From assembly GCA_964017195.1 (NCBI GenBank), contig OZ024897.1, positions 32,521,536 through 32,585,535 on the forward strand: a stretch of 64,000 nt of DNA. Direction: 5' to 3'. The DNA comes from Siderastrea radians. Taxonomy: Eukaryota; Cnidaria; Anthozoa; Scleractinia; Rhizangiidae. Made by a program: the position numbers and the translations under genes. The notes under the pieces were generated by a model. That model had not been told where the DNA came from. It made no database searches and saw nothing but the letters and a program-made list of their open reading frames with translations. Of this stretch, positions 14,001-28,200 are shown one piece after another (positions within the stretch are counted from its first letter, which is position 1; each line of letters opens with the position of its first letter).

Positions 14001-17000
14001 TTTCCTGCAAGTTCCCTCCCCTGCCCCCCCCTCAACTGGATGATAAGGAAAAGAGCTAGAACTGGATTGCAACTCACGTGGTTTCTGAAGATAATGATAT
14101 ACTTAATGGCATCAGCCTTCAACACAGGATGGTCATCAACTGAACAGGAAAAGTAATCAACAAATAAATAAGTTAATTATACCACCATACGGCCCGTTGA
14201 CACAATTCTATAGGAAAAGCATTGGTAATCTGGTGTGTGTAGGGCCGGAACGGCTGACACAAGCTGGTCCAGAAAAAGCCGTCCAGCTCCCGCACACATC
14301 ACCCATTCATCTAGCACGAGCGCACTTAAATTTTCATTGAGCATTCAGTAACTGGGTTGGACCAGACAGGAAAATATTTAACTCTTGATCATGGCACACA
14401 GACCTCACTTCTCTTGGTCTGAATGCCATCCCTCCCAGCCGTCATCCATTACTCATTTTCGTAAACAAATCAGTATATTTAAACATAGCAGGATTTAAAG
14501 AGTGCACATGCAACTCCTGCTAATGATCTTCTCCTTCCTCTTCTAATTTTATAGTCTATGATTATGACCCCTTTAGATTTTTATTTAATTGTTAATATAC
14601 TGGCATGGTTTCGCTAATCTTTTTTTGTATGCATGGTTTAGACCGACAGTCAGAGAGACAGAGAGACTGTCTTGTTTTATATTGTATTAAATTTATTAAA
14701 GAGCCTAGACTTGACCTTAACATAGATTCCCACAGCAGTTGGAGCTAAAATAGGGACTTCAGCAAGAAGTCCCTAAGATCATGCAGGGGGGTGGGGGGGG
14801 GAGGGGTGGGGTATGGTGTTTTAAGTACAATAATCCTTCTCTTTTGATCCATTTGGACGTCATCAGGTGAAGCCAAAAGAGGACAAAACAAGCATTTTCA
14901 TGTTAAGGAGTTTAAATAAAGCAAACATACTTGACTTTTAGTGGGTCATAGCTAACACATACAGGGCATCAACTCCTTGTTGTTTGATGTCCCTGGTGAG
15001 TATACATGGTTGCCATAGAGACCAGTTTTGAAATTCCCTGACTTTCCCCAGATAAAAGTGACACTTCTTTGTTGGCCAAGTAAATACCAGTCACAGATAG
15101 AAGTGGCCTTCAACCTTCCTTTTCACTGGCCTTTCCACCCATTTTTCATGACACTGATAGCTCACATTGTTCATTCAGTAAACAACCACTGCCTAGATAA
15201 CAGTGACTTGTGAGTGCGATCTTTCTTCCCATCTTACACATGAATAGCTTTAAAAACTGTGGAATTTTTCAAATTCTCCAACTTCTCTTCACTTACCATT
15301 TTTTTGCTCCAATTCTGGCTTAATGTGGGCAGTGAAAAAGCTTTGCAAATTAACAAGTTGACTGGCTTGCGTTGTTCCATGCTGAGGGAAAAAGATCACA
15401 ACACAGAATTACTTTTTGACTTTGAACCCTGCATTCAGGTTCTGTTTCATTGGTAAACCAGCCCAAGGAAATACAAGTCACTAAGTTCATTCTTCATGTT
15501 GAAAAAATGACTTACACTTGTAAATTGAAGGGATGTTTCAAAACCATTCTTTGACCAATCTTTTGTTTTTTTTTGGTTGCTTGAGTTTTTGACTTTTTCA
15601 AATTCAGCATCATTAAAATTTTGCCTTTTGGCACTGTACAAAACAACTTTGGCGTCAAACTATTGTCTGTTCTAGGTTCATTTAACTTCGAGACATCCAG
15701 ATGGCCAGCATAACCCATGCTTTAAATGCACTTTTGACCTAAAACCGCACTTAAAGGGCCAGTAACAATATCACAAGTTGGCAAAACAGGGAGAAGACTA
15801 GGCGACCGTTTCCACAAACACCTATGAGACGTTGAAACAAATGACAAGGACGCATCCAAACCAGTTGCTCGACATTTCAATCTCCCTAATCATTCTGAAA
15901 ACACATGATGATCTGTGGCCTTTCCCTACATCAGGGTAACACAGAAAGCCAGAAAAATCTAGAACAAAAATTCATTTTTCAAATCGGCACACTTAATCCC
16001 TACGGTATCAACGAACGCTTTTCATTCAACTTACTTATTCTTGTTTTCACGTTGCCATGTTGCTACCAATAGTGAAGCTCCATCACTCTGCATATGAACC
16101 TAGTGCAACCCACAATTCCTTGCTTGATCTTATGAACGGCTAATGCTCGAAGCGTCAGCTTTCAATCTCTTTATGGTGGCCAATTTACCTTATCAACTCA
16201 GCTGATAAATCCAAAGTTTTGTGTTTCACGTCCCCACGGACACAGCACCATAGTTTCTTTAGAAATTTAATTATTTAATTTAATTTAATTATTTCACATT
16301 GTTCATCTGTACCTTAGAAGTTTGTGCTTTGGAAGCCAGTGATGTGACAAGGAATATAGTTGCATCTTTAGCTTTCCAGCCCTTTTCACTGTCTGTCTTA
16401 TATTGCTAAAAAAGAGAAAGATATTATCTGTCAAGAAAGTTTGATTTGTTCATCAAATACAGTGGGTATCAATCTATATCAAACTAATTTACTATTAATA
16501 GGATAATTCTCAAACTCTCATTATCTTTGGACAATTTTTAGTTTCTCTTGCATGTCAGAGACAGCACGAGTCTACAGTAAACAAAAGCTAAGAAGCAAAA
16601 GCAAAGATGCAATGCCATGAAGTTAGCACATCAGTCTTTTCAAATGAAGGTTGGCAGTTGGAAACGTTGTCTCTCTTCGCCTAACCATTACAGATACCTA
16701 AGAAAATGGTTGGGGATGGCCTAAAAATCTATTCACTCAAGGGAAAGAGATAGTTATGCTCCCAGCTAGTTGTTTTACACTAAACAAACTAGGTTAAGCT
16801 CCAGCTGCGTCAGAGGACTGTGGTTTTTTAAGGGGCTATGTCACCTAATTTCAGTATAACTTTCAGGGCTCGAGACTAACGGTAGCCAACTAGTCACAGA
16901 CTAGTAGAAATCCCGTTTTGGCTGGTAAGTTCTGCGCTTTCACTAGCCATTTTGGCTAGTAGAAATTTCAAAGCACTAAAGCACAGGATGGAAACCAAAC

Positions 17001-19149
17001 TAAATATTGCTTCTGATGATCGGATCCCAAAAGCAAATTGAGTGAGCAGAAACTTAAACTTATTCCGTAGAAGGATATGTTTGTATGATACTTGTTTTGT
17101 CCTCTCAACGTTTTTCCCTACTAATTCTTGTCTCAGATGGCAAGGTTTTCTCTATCATTTCTACGTTCGAACGAAATTAGCCGTCTTCAGAACGCTCCAC
17201 CATACGTTTCCTTGAAAGGTCAATTAGTGCGTCTATATGATATTTGCCTACACGTTAGTAGGTTCACACAATTCTTTAGTTTTCTGTTATCGCCTCTTTG
17301 CCATTAATTGCTGCGTTCGTAAAATAGTTTCTCTTTCCAGGGTTTCTCACTACGTAACGTCTTCACAACGTTTCTCCCTACGTAGTAGGTTCGTCGATTT
17401 ATTAGTCTAGCCTTCTCAACGTTTCTTTGTACGTTAGCACGTTCACACGACAATGTTCTGCACTTCCTAAGGTTTTCAGTGTGTTAGTACATTCGTACGA
17501 TGAGTCAACACTGCTTAGCGTTTCTCTGTACCACCTGTACGTTAGTATCTTCATACGGTATTAGTCTTGTCTTCTCAACGTTTATCTGTACGTTAGTGCG
17601 ATTTTAGTTGTCTCATTTACATTTCTCCGTAATTTATTGTCCCATTGTAATAGTTCAGTTTGTCCATTCAGCGTTCTTTCTTACGTCACACACGTTCTTA
17701 CGGAATTAGTTTTGTTCAATAACGTTTCTCTGTAAGTTAGTAGTTGCGTATTTTATTAGTCTCTGTATCTTGGTACGTTGGCAGCTTTTCTCCCTACTAT
17801 AGTGCATTCGCAACCAACGTGTTTGATTCTCAACGTTTCTCCGTACCTTAGTACGTTCGAACCTTATTAGTTTTTTCTGCTCATTTACTAGTCTTCTCTT
17901 GTAGACGTTTTTCCGTACATGAGTTGAGTGCTGTATCAGTCTTGTCTTTTTGACGTTTCTCCGTACCTTACAACATTTGTACAATGTCAGTCTTGTCTTC
18001 CCAACGTTTCTCCGTACGATGTACATGCTCACACAAGGTTAACTGTTCGAGTTATTTGTCATGATTTGACCGAAATGGAAAAGAGAGGCGTGAACTACAT
18101 CGCGCCAGGGAATTTGCCCTGAAGGCACATAGTACTTTATATTCCGCTGGTGAGGATCTTTAACCACTGGAAAGAACAGTCAACATTCAAGTTCTTCACT
18201 CTTGAGATTACAGAGAGGCATGTTTACAGTATTTAATATGGCTAAAAATTACACATATTGAACACAATAGAAGATTATGCAAAAAAAGTCTGGCTAGTGA
18301 AAATTTATTTTGGCTAGTGAAATCAAACCTCTCACTAGCCACTAGGCTACTAAGCTGAAAAGTTAGTCTCGAGCCCTGACTTTGAAAAGACATTTTTTAC
18401 AATAAACCCAAAAATAACGGTTCCATTCAGAATTGTTTAAAGTGACTCTTATTTTTCTAAAACTGTAAAGTGTTTTTTGCTATGGAAAGCAAAGATGGGA
18501 AGTGGATTGCAACTTACAAGATGCAGCTCCTTTAACTTGAACATTTCAGTTTTAAGAACTTACCTTTAGCAGCTCCTCCATGTAACTGGAGAAAATTTGG
18601 ATGACCTGCTGCTCATGATATTTACACAAACCTCGCACAAGGTCAGAAGTTGCTCGGCGTCGAGTGTCCACATCTGAAAAAATTAAAACCTGAGTAAGGA
18701 CGTCTGGGTGTTAATTTTTGTTCATGGTTTGAACCCTGGGTTTCAGTAGTCCATGTGGTGTGACCAACTTAGGGAAAGTGCTCCTAAGATGGACTGTTGT
18801 TAGTGGCTGCTAAGAAATTCAGAAGCTGACGCTTCAAGCATTAATAAAACATCTTGTCAGAGTGAGCAGATTCACTCACGCTAACATTCGCAACATCAGC
18901 TTTTGATTTTCTTTATATTAGCCAATTAATGTTGTCAACTCAGTTGATTAATCCAAATTTTCATGTTTCATTTCCACACTTTCTTTACGAATTTACCCTT
19001 TATTCATTTGTGCTAGTGACATTAAATTATTATTATTATTATAGCAGAATTCATGACTGTATGCTAAAAGCTAAACTAGCTACACAGTCAGGGTGCATAG
19101 CATAACCTGTGAGCCTTGGGAGTAAAAAAAATATATATTTATACATATA

Positions 19150-19226
<77 letters not shown>

Positions 19227-22200
19227 CATCATCATCATCATCATTATTATTTTGACAACCTGAGTGCAACACTGTCCATCTCACAAAGGTAAATGGCCTG
19301 GTAGTTGCTGCATTTGATCTTGTGCACTGCTTCTTGTCTGTTGCTAAGATTATTTTTACTGTTGTGTTTTACCTGACCCTTCAAGATCTCGTCTGATATA
19401 CTCTTCAGGGTTGTCCTCAAAAACTTCTTCATCTTCCTCTGAAATAAGAAAATTAAAGTTCCTTGTAATATAGATCTAGTATCCAGGGTTCTGAATTACC
19501 ATGTATTAGAAACATAATGGCATATAAAATTTGCACTTGTCTAGCACATCAAATGGTGCACAAAATTTGCCAGGAAAGCCTTCGTTCAAAGATCTATGTC
19601 AATCAATTACACCCCTGCAAAAATTTTCCATTATCTTTACGAACTCTCCGAGGCTAGTTCACAACTTTCTTGCTTTCAAGCAGAGTGACCTTGATGAACA
19701 AACAAGAGAAAAAAGAGAATTATAGTAACAGATTAAGAAATGAAGACTGTATTTATGCTCAAAACCTACCTCTAAATTCTATGTTTGGAATAACAACATT
19801 TTGACAGATCATTTTCAGAGTTTCTTGCTTTTCAAATAGGTATCTAGAGTTACTTCTCTCAGACGCAGAAGCAAGGAACCCAATCGCATTACTGGCAACC
19901 TACAAATTAATTGTAAAAATATTAAAAAGAAGAAACAAAATTCACTCATTCCCAAGTAAAAGTAAATGTGGAAAACGTTGAACTGACTGGCAAGTAATCT
20001 CAAGCTACCTACATGAACCTGAATGACAGCCATAACTTTCACAGAAGTTTCAGTTGAAACCCAAATTCTTTGGCCTTACGTTTGCGCAAATATAATCTCA
20101 GATGGCCAAGATATAATATTTGTTTCATTAGAACTCATCTCAACTGTGGAAAAGGCAGAGGTCAAAGGCCCAGCAAGCCACTTACTTTTACTAAAAATTT
20201 AAGACAAGAATGTGTGATGCGAATGACACGAGAGCGAGTAGGATGGACTATCTTTTGTAAGCAAAAGGCATACATTGTAGACTGAATAGTAATTAAACAT
20301 ATAGCCTGTTAAGCATGATCAAAAACAACATTATGCCACAACCCATTCAATTCAAACCATTCAAAAGCTTGATTTGGGTGAAAATTCCACCTGGGGCAGG
20401 ATGGTGAGACAACACCAAAATGTAAAATTTACACCACGAAGCAGAACTGAAGAATTCTTTTTTTGACTCTCACACTAAGGAAAAAGGATATTGTACTTGT
20501 AAACAAAAGTTGCAAGCCCTAGCTCCTAATCTTGGATATGTATCTTAGCTGGTTCATCATCTGGTCGACAAATGATATGTCCCAGGAAGGGGAGGTAACT
20601 TGTACGCAAACTCAAATACTGGTATAATGCACTACAAACACTTACAAGGTCGTGTTTAGCTAGGTTTTTTGTTGTCACCAGAAGTCGCCATATGGCATCC
20701 ACAAACTTCGGTAGGTAACTCTGCAATAAGACATTGAATTTACAAGTTAACTGACTGAACAAACGACAGGGGCATTGCTGCAATTTAAGGGTTCCAGTTT
20801 ACATCTTCAAGTCCTTTGGGGATTCTTGTATGCTGCAAAAAAACACTTCTAATAAGGCCAAAAAAGTATATCACTTGAATTTAGTTTTCCTATAACAAAA
20901 TAACTTTACTGAACAGTATTACCAAACCTGCATGGCAAGCAACAAGAGGAAGACGGGAGGATAAAGTGAGGAGAGAAGGCACAGAAAAGAGTGTTGTCTG
21001 CAAAATTTCCTTCATTTTGTACAGTGTGTTCAAAGTGGAGTAACAAAGAGGATCTCCTTGCTGTTATAGTTACGTAGTACTTGTAGGAATGACCCTAACA
21101 AGGGTGACTTGGGCCTCAAGGCTTCTGCCCTAGTAGCAGTAGCCTTGTTGAAAGCACACTGGACAAAACGCATACAACAACAGTATCTTAATTAAGCAGG
21201 AAGGGTAACGTACATGCTTACACATTACCACTGGTAGGAAGAAACTAGACAATAATTTTTTTAAATACTAAGGACTGACTTTAGGAATAAAGTAGGGGCC
21301 ACATAAAATAGGGGCCACATAAAAGAATACCTAAAATGGAATGATGGTATATAATAATGCACATCCAGAGCAGAGCCCGAGTTGTTTAAAGAGTATATCA
21401 GATTCTTCAGTTAGGTTACACAATGTAAGTTTCTGGCATTTTCTGAGCTTCTGCATACATCAAAATCACCATGTTCTCAACACTAAGAATATTTTTGGTC
21501 AGACTTGCCACTTAGAAACTCAAACCTTCATTCAAACCTATGGGAGTATGGTGTGCTCAAGCGCACAAAATTAGTAAACTACAAAAACCAAAACACTTTT
21601 CTGAATCATTTGGCAGTTCTAAACAAATATCAAATACTCTCAGGTTTGAATAAGCCTTTCAGTCAAAATTTTTTCGAAAATCCCGGATGCACCGTATCAA
21701 ACGTATTCAGAACAAACGTCCGACTAACTCTTACCTCAAATTCTTCATCATATTTCTGTGCGTACAGTGCTACATTATCACAGACTTGTGATTTTATCAA
21801 ATCCAAGAGCCCAGTCTCATCATCAATTTCCTGAAAAAAAAAACAAAAAAACAAAAACAAAAAAAAAAACACAGAATTAATTGTTATTGACCGTTACCCA
21901 AAGTTCTGTCACAAAGGAAGACTTTCAGTACAGGGTATTCTCCAAAAACATTTTCTAGATGTATTCCAAGAATAGACAATCATGTGCAGATACCCTTCTA
22001 CAATGAAATTTCTTAAGAAAAGCATACAAGAAAAAAAGAAAAGATAATATTGTTAATATTATTTTTTTAATTAACCTCAGTCTGGAGTTGGTTGTTCTCT
22101 ATTGTAAGAAGCATCAGGAAGATTTTCATCCACTTTTCCATGTTTTCCTCAAAGTGTTCAGGCAAGTCCTGCAACATTATATAAAAAAAGTTGATAATTT

Positions 22201-25200
22201 GCCATTTATTGAAACTACATTGATTTCCTGCCTTTCAGATGAGACATCTTATCACAGACTTCTTGCTAAGCTTTGGAGTGCAGAATGTCTTCTTTACAAC
22301 TACAAGATTTAGGCCTTTTCTCTGAAGCAAGCAAGCTGTTGATTTTTCCTGAGCACTCTGATGGTTTGTTGCAACTTACATCAAACTGTAAATGGTTTGA
22401 AACGTACATCAGTTAACAAAGGCATGTAAATCTCTGTGCTAAACAGGTGCCAGTGATGTATGGCTGATCCTCGATTCTGGTATCCGTAGCCAAAAGCAGC
22501 AGGGCCTGTTTGTTCAAAGCAGGATTAAGCTAACCCAGGATTAGCGTCAATTTTCAATTCGGTCTTATTGCCAAGTAATAATAATAATAACTGTTTCGCT
22601 AATCGCCCTCACAAAGTACAGCAAGGACGCAGCTCGACAAGGTCGGACCGAAAGCATATATAGGCGCCGCTGGCAGCCGCTGTACGGTCCATGCATGACC
22701 TTGGAGCACAGCCAACAGCCAGCTTGAATAAGCTACGTGTCGGTTTTTGCTGAGGGAGGAAAACCGGAGTACCCGGAGAAAAACCCTCGGAGTAGGGTCG
22801 AGAACCAACACAAACTCAGCCCACATATGACGCCGGGTCCGGGAATCGAACCCGGCCCACATTGGTGGGAGGCGAGCGCTCTCACCACTGCGCCATCCCT
22901 GCTCCCCTAGTGATGAAGATACCCTATAAACCCCTCAGACTTTTGACTTTGGTTGTCTTCAAACAGCCACTTGAAATCAGTAGTGAAAACTCTTTCAAAC
23001 ATGAGAAACAGGAATATGCATTAAATTTTCATCCCAGGTTAATGTCAACTCACTATTAATTTACCTACCTTGAAAGCATCATGACCCCCCCCCCCCCCCT
23101 AGCACTATTGAGACTCTTCCAGTTTTTCAATGTCCTTTTGAAAGTTCTTTCTTCTCAGGTAGACTACGAGCAATCTCTCTTTCCACTCAAGGATAGTCGA
23201 TTGAAACAAACAAGCGAGCGAGCCAGCGTGCGATAAAACCACCTGCGGCCTTGTTACGTGACGCATGTGTCAAGCCGAGTGTAGCGAGCCGGAAATTCAC
23301 CTGCCGCATTGATACGTGAGTACAGCTTTCCGGCTTGATACACTCAGGTATCAATGCGGCAGGTGATTTCCATGTGCATCACGTAACAAATTGGCAGGCA
23401 AATTCATACTTGCATGCTTTTTTGATTCCCTCAATTATCCCAGAGCAGAAAGAGAGACTGCTTGTAGTCAACTTCTAAGGAAATTTTATGTGCTGAAAAA
23501 CACCAGCCACACACCGTTTATCATGCTTGATGTATATCGTATTACTGTCAATGAATTTAGCCTTTTGTTTTCAGAAACTATGAGCTGGATCAACTTCGTG
23601 ACCCACAAACTTTCTCTTCTTGCTTCTTCGTTCACAAAAAAACTCCCGAATAATTATCTGCACAGTAAATTTAATTTTCCATGACTTTCCATGACAAACA
23701 CTTAATTTCCATGACTTTCCAGGCCTGGAAAATGAAATTCTAACATTCCAAGACTTTCCAGGTTTTCCATGACCCGTATGAACCCTGAAAGAGTTTTTCC
23801 AAGAGACTGCAGCAGTTAATTGCATGCCCTTTGAAATCATACAAAAATAAGTGTTTCTATCATTTTCAAAGTGTTTTAAAACAGCATTTGCTTCAAAGGG
23901 ATACAACTGTAGGACATTTGACAGGCTTGTTTATACCTAGCTACACATTATAGTTATTACATGAAAGTATAAATGGTGCACTAAATTACTGACCTGGAAG
24001 TTTAAGCTATAGAAGACCTTGCAGATGAGTAAAATGGAGCCAAGAATGTCTTTCATCTTGGCTGCATTATCACCAGACCTATTAGCTTCTTCCATGATGG
24101 CCTGAAAAAATGGTGGTAACAGATTGCTCATTTCACATCCACATGTGGTATAGTCCAGCAAGACTGCTTTACAGGGTTAGCCTGAAGTAAAATATGCACA
24201 AATACCAGCAAGAAGGTGTTGAATCCTAAAATAAAACAATACCGTCGTTTTCATCTAAGCGTGGACACGTGACGGAAAAACATGTTCTCACTGGATGCAA
24301 ACAAGACATGTTTGACTGCCAAACTTTGAAGTTTGAAGGCTGTTAGAGCAGGTTTTGCTAAAATGGCAGGTGTCCAGAAAACAAAGAAGACCTAGAAAAC
24401 GCAGATTTTAGATGTTTTTCTTCGAGATTCAGGAATATTAACGGGCACATGAGAAAACATGTTGACTTTGTTGAATATTTATGCAAATTTTGGCATTGAA
24501 ACCCGATCACACACGTAGGAATGCAAGTTTAACGCCTGTCAAACTTCAAATGTTTGGCGACCAAACATGCCACGTTTGATATCCAATTAAAAGATTTTTT
24601 TCTTCACATGTTCACGCTTAGATGAAAACGACGGTACACAGAGTGGTGACTAGTTCATCTTCTTGCTGTTATTTAAAATATCTTACTTCAGATTACGACT
24701 AACCCTGTACAGGGGTTAGTACCCAAGGAACTGCTCTGGGCACCTTAACTTTTTGCTGTAGGACCTAACATTTCAAGCATTGGGTTCCTTAGGTTTGCAG
24801 CTTTTGGCTTTGTGGGCTCTTTCACTTTTTCTTTAGCTTGTAGCCTGCCTGTGATGAATGAAATTGCCCTATTTTGCACTGCAAACCCTACCACGGTCAG
24901 TGAAGAATTGCATCTCATGTAAAAATTTCGAGATATAATCATTATGGTATTTATTTACTTCTATGTATCATTATAATGTGGTGTCACAACAGATAAGACA
25001 AGCATCCACGTCTGCTTTACATCAAAGAATGCTGAGGATGAGATCAGACGTCACCTTCCAATGTTGATCTGACTACTGCATATCACTCTATTAATGATCT
25101 CATCTACCCACCCTGCCCAAAAAATTTGAGATGAAGAGCAATTTTAGTCGGTCAGACCAGGACAATAGGGACTACCTCCCCTACGATGGCAGATGTTCAA

Positions 25201-28200
25201 CAGCCAACAATTTTAATAATTACTATTTTTCATCTCCTTCTATGGCAGATTACCAACCAATTTTGTAACATCACTAGTAGAAATCCTACGCAGGATCCTA
25301 CAGGATCTTCTAGGATCGTATATTGTAGAAGATCCTACGGGATCCTAACCAGGATCCTAAATGGCAATAATCCTAACCATGTTTTATAGGATCCTACTCA
25401 GGATCCTGTAAAGTCTTTCAGGATCACGCTTAAGATTGTCTAGGGTCCTGTTTAGGATCCTATAGGATTTTAAACAGGATCCTGTCGGATCCTATAGGAT
25501 TCTATAAGATCCTAAACAAGATCCTATAGGATCCTACAGGATGTCAATAGGATCTTATGTGGGATCTTATCAGGATCCTGGGTTAAGATCCTACAAGATC
25601 CTGTGCAGAATTTCTACAAGGGATGGCTGATAAAAGTAAAGAACTGAAATAGCCACTGACCTCAAACAGTTTTGTGAGTGGTTCTGCAAAACTCTCCAAC
25701 ACAAACTTTATTTCTTTCCACAGTGTTTGAGACTTGAATTCATACCGATATCTGAAACAAAACAAGCAATGCGCGTTATCTCCCAGTGCTCGACCTTAGC
25801 AGTAGTCCACTAGCCCAGGGCTAGTAAAAAATAGGTGTGGGCTAGTAACATTTCAGAACACCTAGCCACTGGGCTACTCAAAGCACATCAGGTTTTGGAA
25901 AGATAAGTACAGAAAAAAATCAGTTTAAGCATACGGCTATCAAAAGCTTCTGGTTTAGTTGATCGTGACTGAGAAAAATAAAAGAAAGTTAATGTTTTCT
26001 CACATTTTGCGATCGGTAACGTCTATGAACTGGTAAGGAGACTGAGCACTAGTGGGACCCAGTAATTCAAGGACAGGCCGCCATCTTGTATAAATGTGCT
26101 GCACTGCCATCCTTGACTTTTGATCGGGGCCTCCATCAGTATGAAGAGGATAGACTCTTTTTTCAAGAAATGAGATACTCCCACAAAGAAGCAGCGCGAT
26201 GACAAGGAAGTCAAGGAAGATGAGGTACAACCAAGCAACTCAGAACCGAAAAATCATTCGAGTGCAAGCAAATCAAGTGCAGACCCGTTACAGCGGTTAA
26301 AGCATCCTGACACTTTCATCCCCTCAACAGTGCATGCCTTGATGTTCATTGCACTGAATGGGCCCAACCATTCTGACTACAATGCCGCTAGAGCAGTTGC
26401 CAGATGGCTGAACTCAGGGGAAAGGCTGAGGAGACCACAGAGAATGGACACAGACTAAAGGGATTTACAAGTCTTTATTTTGATTTGCATAAAGCAGTAA
26501 CAATATTAAGCCTTGAACTCTTTATGACATCATTCATTATTATGTAAATGACACTGAATGCAACTTTTTGGTGCCTCTGTAACTTGAGGTTTGTACAAAT
26601 CCTAATCGTGTGAACTAAAGGTCAGACTAAAGATCCAAGCAATTTGTTCATGTACTCTTTCTTGTAACCTGACATTGATTTTTACTTGAGATTATCATTA
26701 ATTAAAAAAAAAAGCATTGACTGATTCTAGTTATCCCACAAACCAAGAACAACAGCAAAATTATAAGTATTCAGACAATTCATGGCTTGGCTTGGACCTC
26801 CCTCCGTTGAGATCAGTAAGAGCAAAGCAAGATTAAAAGTTTGAGCCCAGGCTTAGCTACTAGGTGGTGCCTGTTGGCTAGTACAGTTTTAAAATGCCAC
26901 TAGCCCAAGGACTAGGTAAGTTGAAAAGTTAAGGTCGAGCACTGTCTCCTGATCTTAGAAACAAATTTTAGTGCTGGTTAAGGGGAGCTTCACTCGTAAA
27001 TTATTCAAGATTATTATTTTTTTAATCCCATTCATCACTTTGAATTTAAAATTATAACGTAACACAGTATACTAACCTTTTGAATAGAGAGTGGGCAGTC
27101 TGTAGAACTCCGTTTATTATATGAAAGTCTCCACTTTCAAACTTAGCAACCATGTCCTACAAATGAAAGAACAGACATAGGCCAAAGAAATAACATTGAA
27201 AAGATACTGTGCAGCCAACAATTTTAAGGCCACAACCTTAGCTTGAAAGCTGATGGACAGACAGCCCCAAGGTTAGTGAGACTGCTCATTACGTGTGTGT
27301 ATTTTGGTCACTTATCAACACAAGATTTGATTAAAAATTGTGATAAAAAGATTAAGCCATATGCCCATGAGATACCTTCTCACCTATCACACTAGAAAAA
27401 GATTTGTAGAGAGGAAAGAAAAAGAAAATGGAGGCCGAAACAACCAAGCATTTGTTAACACTCTGACGAGCGCGGACAGAACTGAGAAGTCAAGGAAAAG
27501 TTAGTAAAAGAAAATAAATGTAGAAAAGATAATTTAACCATTTTCAAAATAACTTAAACAATCCTTTTTTGACCCGTTAATTCATTGCTTGCCTGTTGTA
27601 GCTGGTAAAACAGTTTACAACTTCTGTAATTGCCCAATAAAGTATTAAGAAAAAACAATTGCACTCAGCACACACAAATGCTGTGCTTGAAGATCAAAGC
27701 CCATGCATCCTAGTTCCTTACAAAAGAACTGTTTCAACTGCAGTAAACTGAGGTTTGACAATGCTATACTACATACCGGAAGTAAGCTATTCCACTTATC
27801 AGGGAAATCATCTCGGCCTATGACACTGATAGCATCACTTAGCTACACAACCAAAAAATAAAAAAATAAACTGTCAGTGCCAATTAAATTCACCATGGGA
27901 AGGGAATTAAAAATTCCTGTACCTGTTTTTGCAACTTTTCAGGACTTCTTAGCATCAAATTCACAATCTCTTGTTTAACTGCAAAACCAGAAGACACGCA
28001 TATGACTCTACTAACACAGCACTCAAAACTTGTAAGTTAAGGCAAAGTAAAATTGCATGCACACTGCAAGCAGTCCACATAGCCAGCCCTTTACTTTATT
28101 TTCTGTACCAAGAGTCAACTAGGAGACAGTATTACTACATTCCCCTGGATGAGATGTTATTAGTCCATCACAGGGTTTCCTGTAGCATTCTTTTTACCAG

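Larger units (their letters stand above)
16836..18537. mobile_element. Older TIR repeat split by a hAT-like insertion
   Basis: Left text 'taaggggctatgtcacctaa' and right text 'aagatgcagctcctttaa' are loosely inverted ends. Similar text ('ggagctatgtcatgggttttt', 'gcaagttgcaatccagttttg') occurs at 5408-5640. The younger element at 16864-18378 sits between the two halves. Confidence 0.55.

Noticed and set aside
17706..18032. 108-codon ORF with VRRNV-KTRL repeats
   Set aside because: Degenerate minisatellite inside a transposon, no start context or conserved domain.
22842..22903. Intact tRNA gene
   Set aside because: A and B boxes are present but the sequence continues into a SINE body with an ATT tail and the acceptor stem does not pair.
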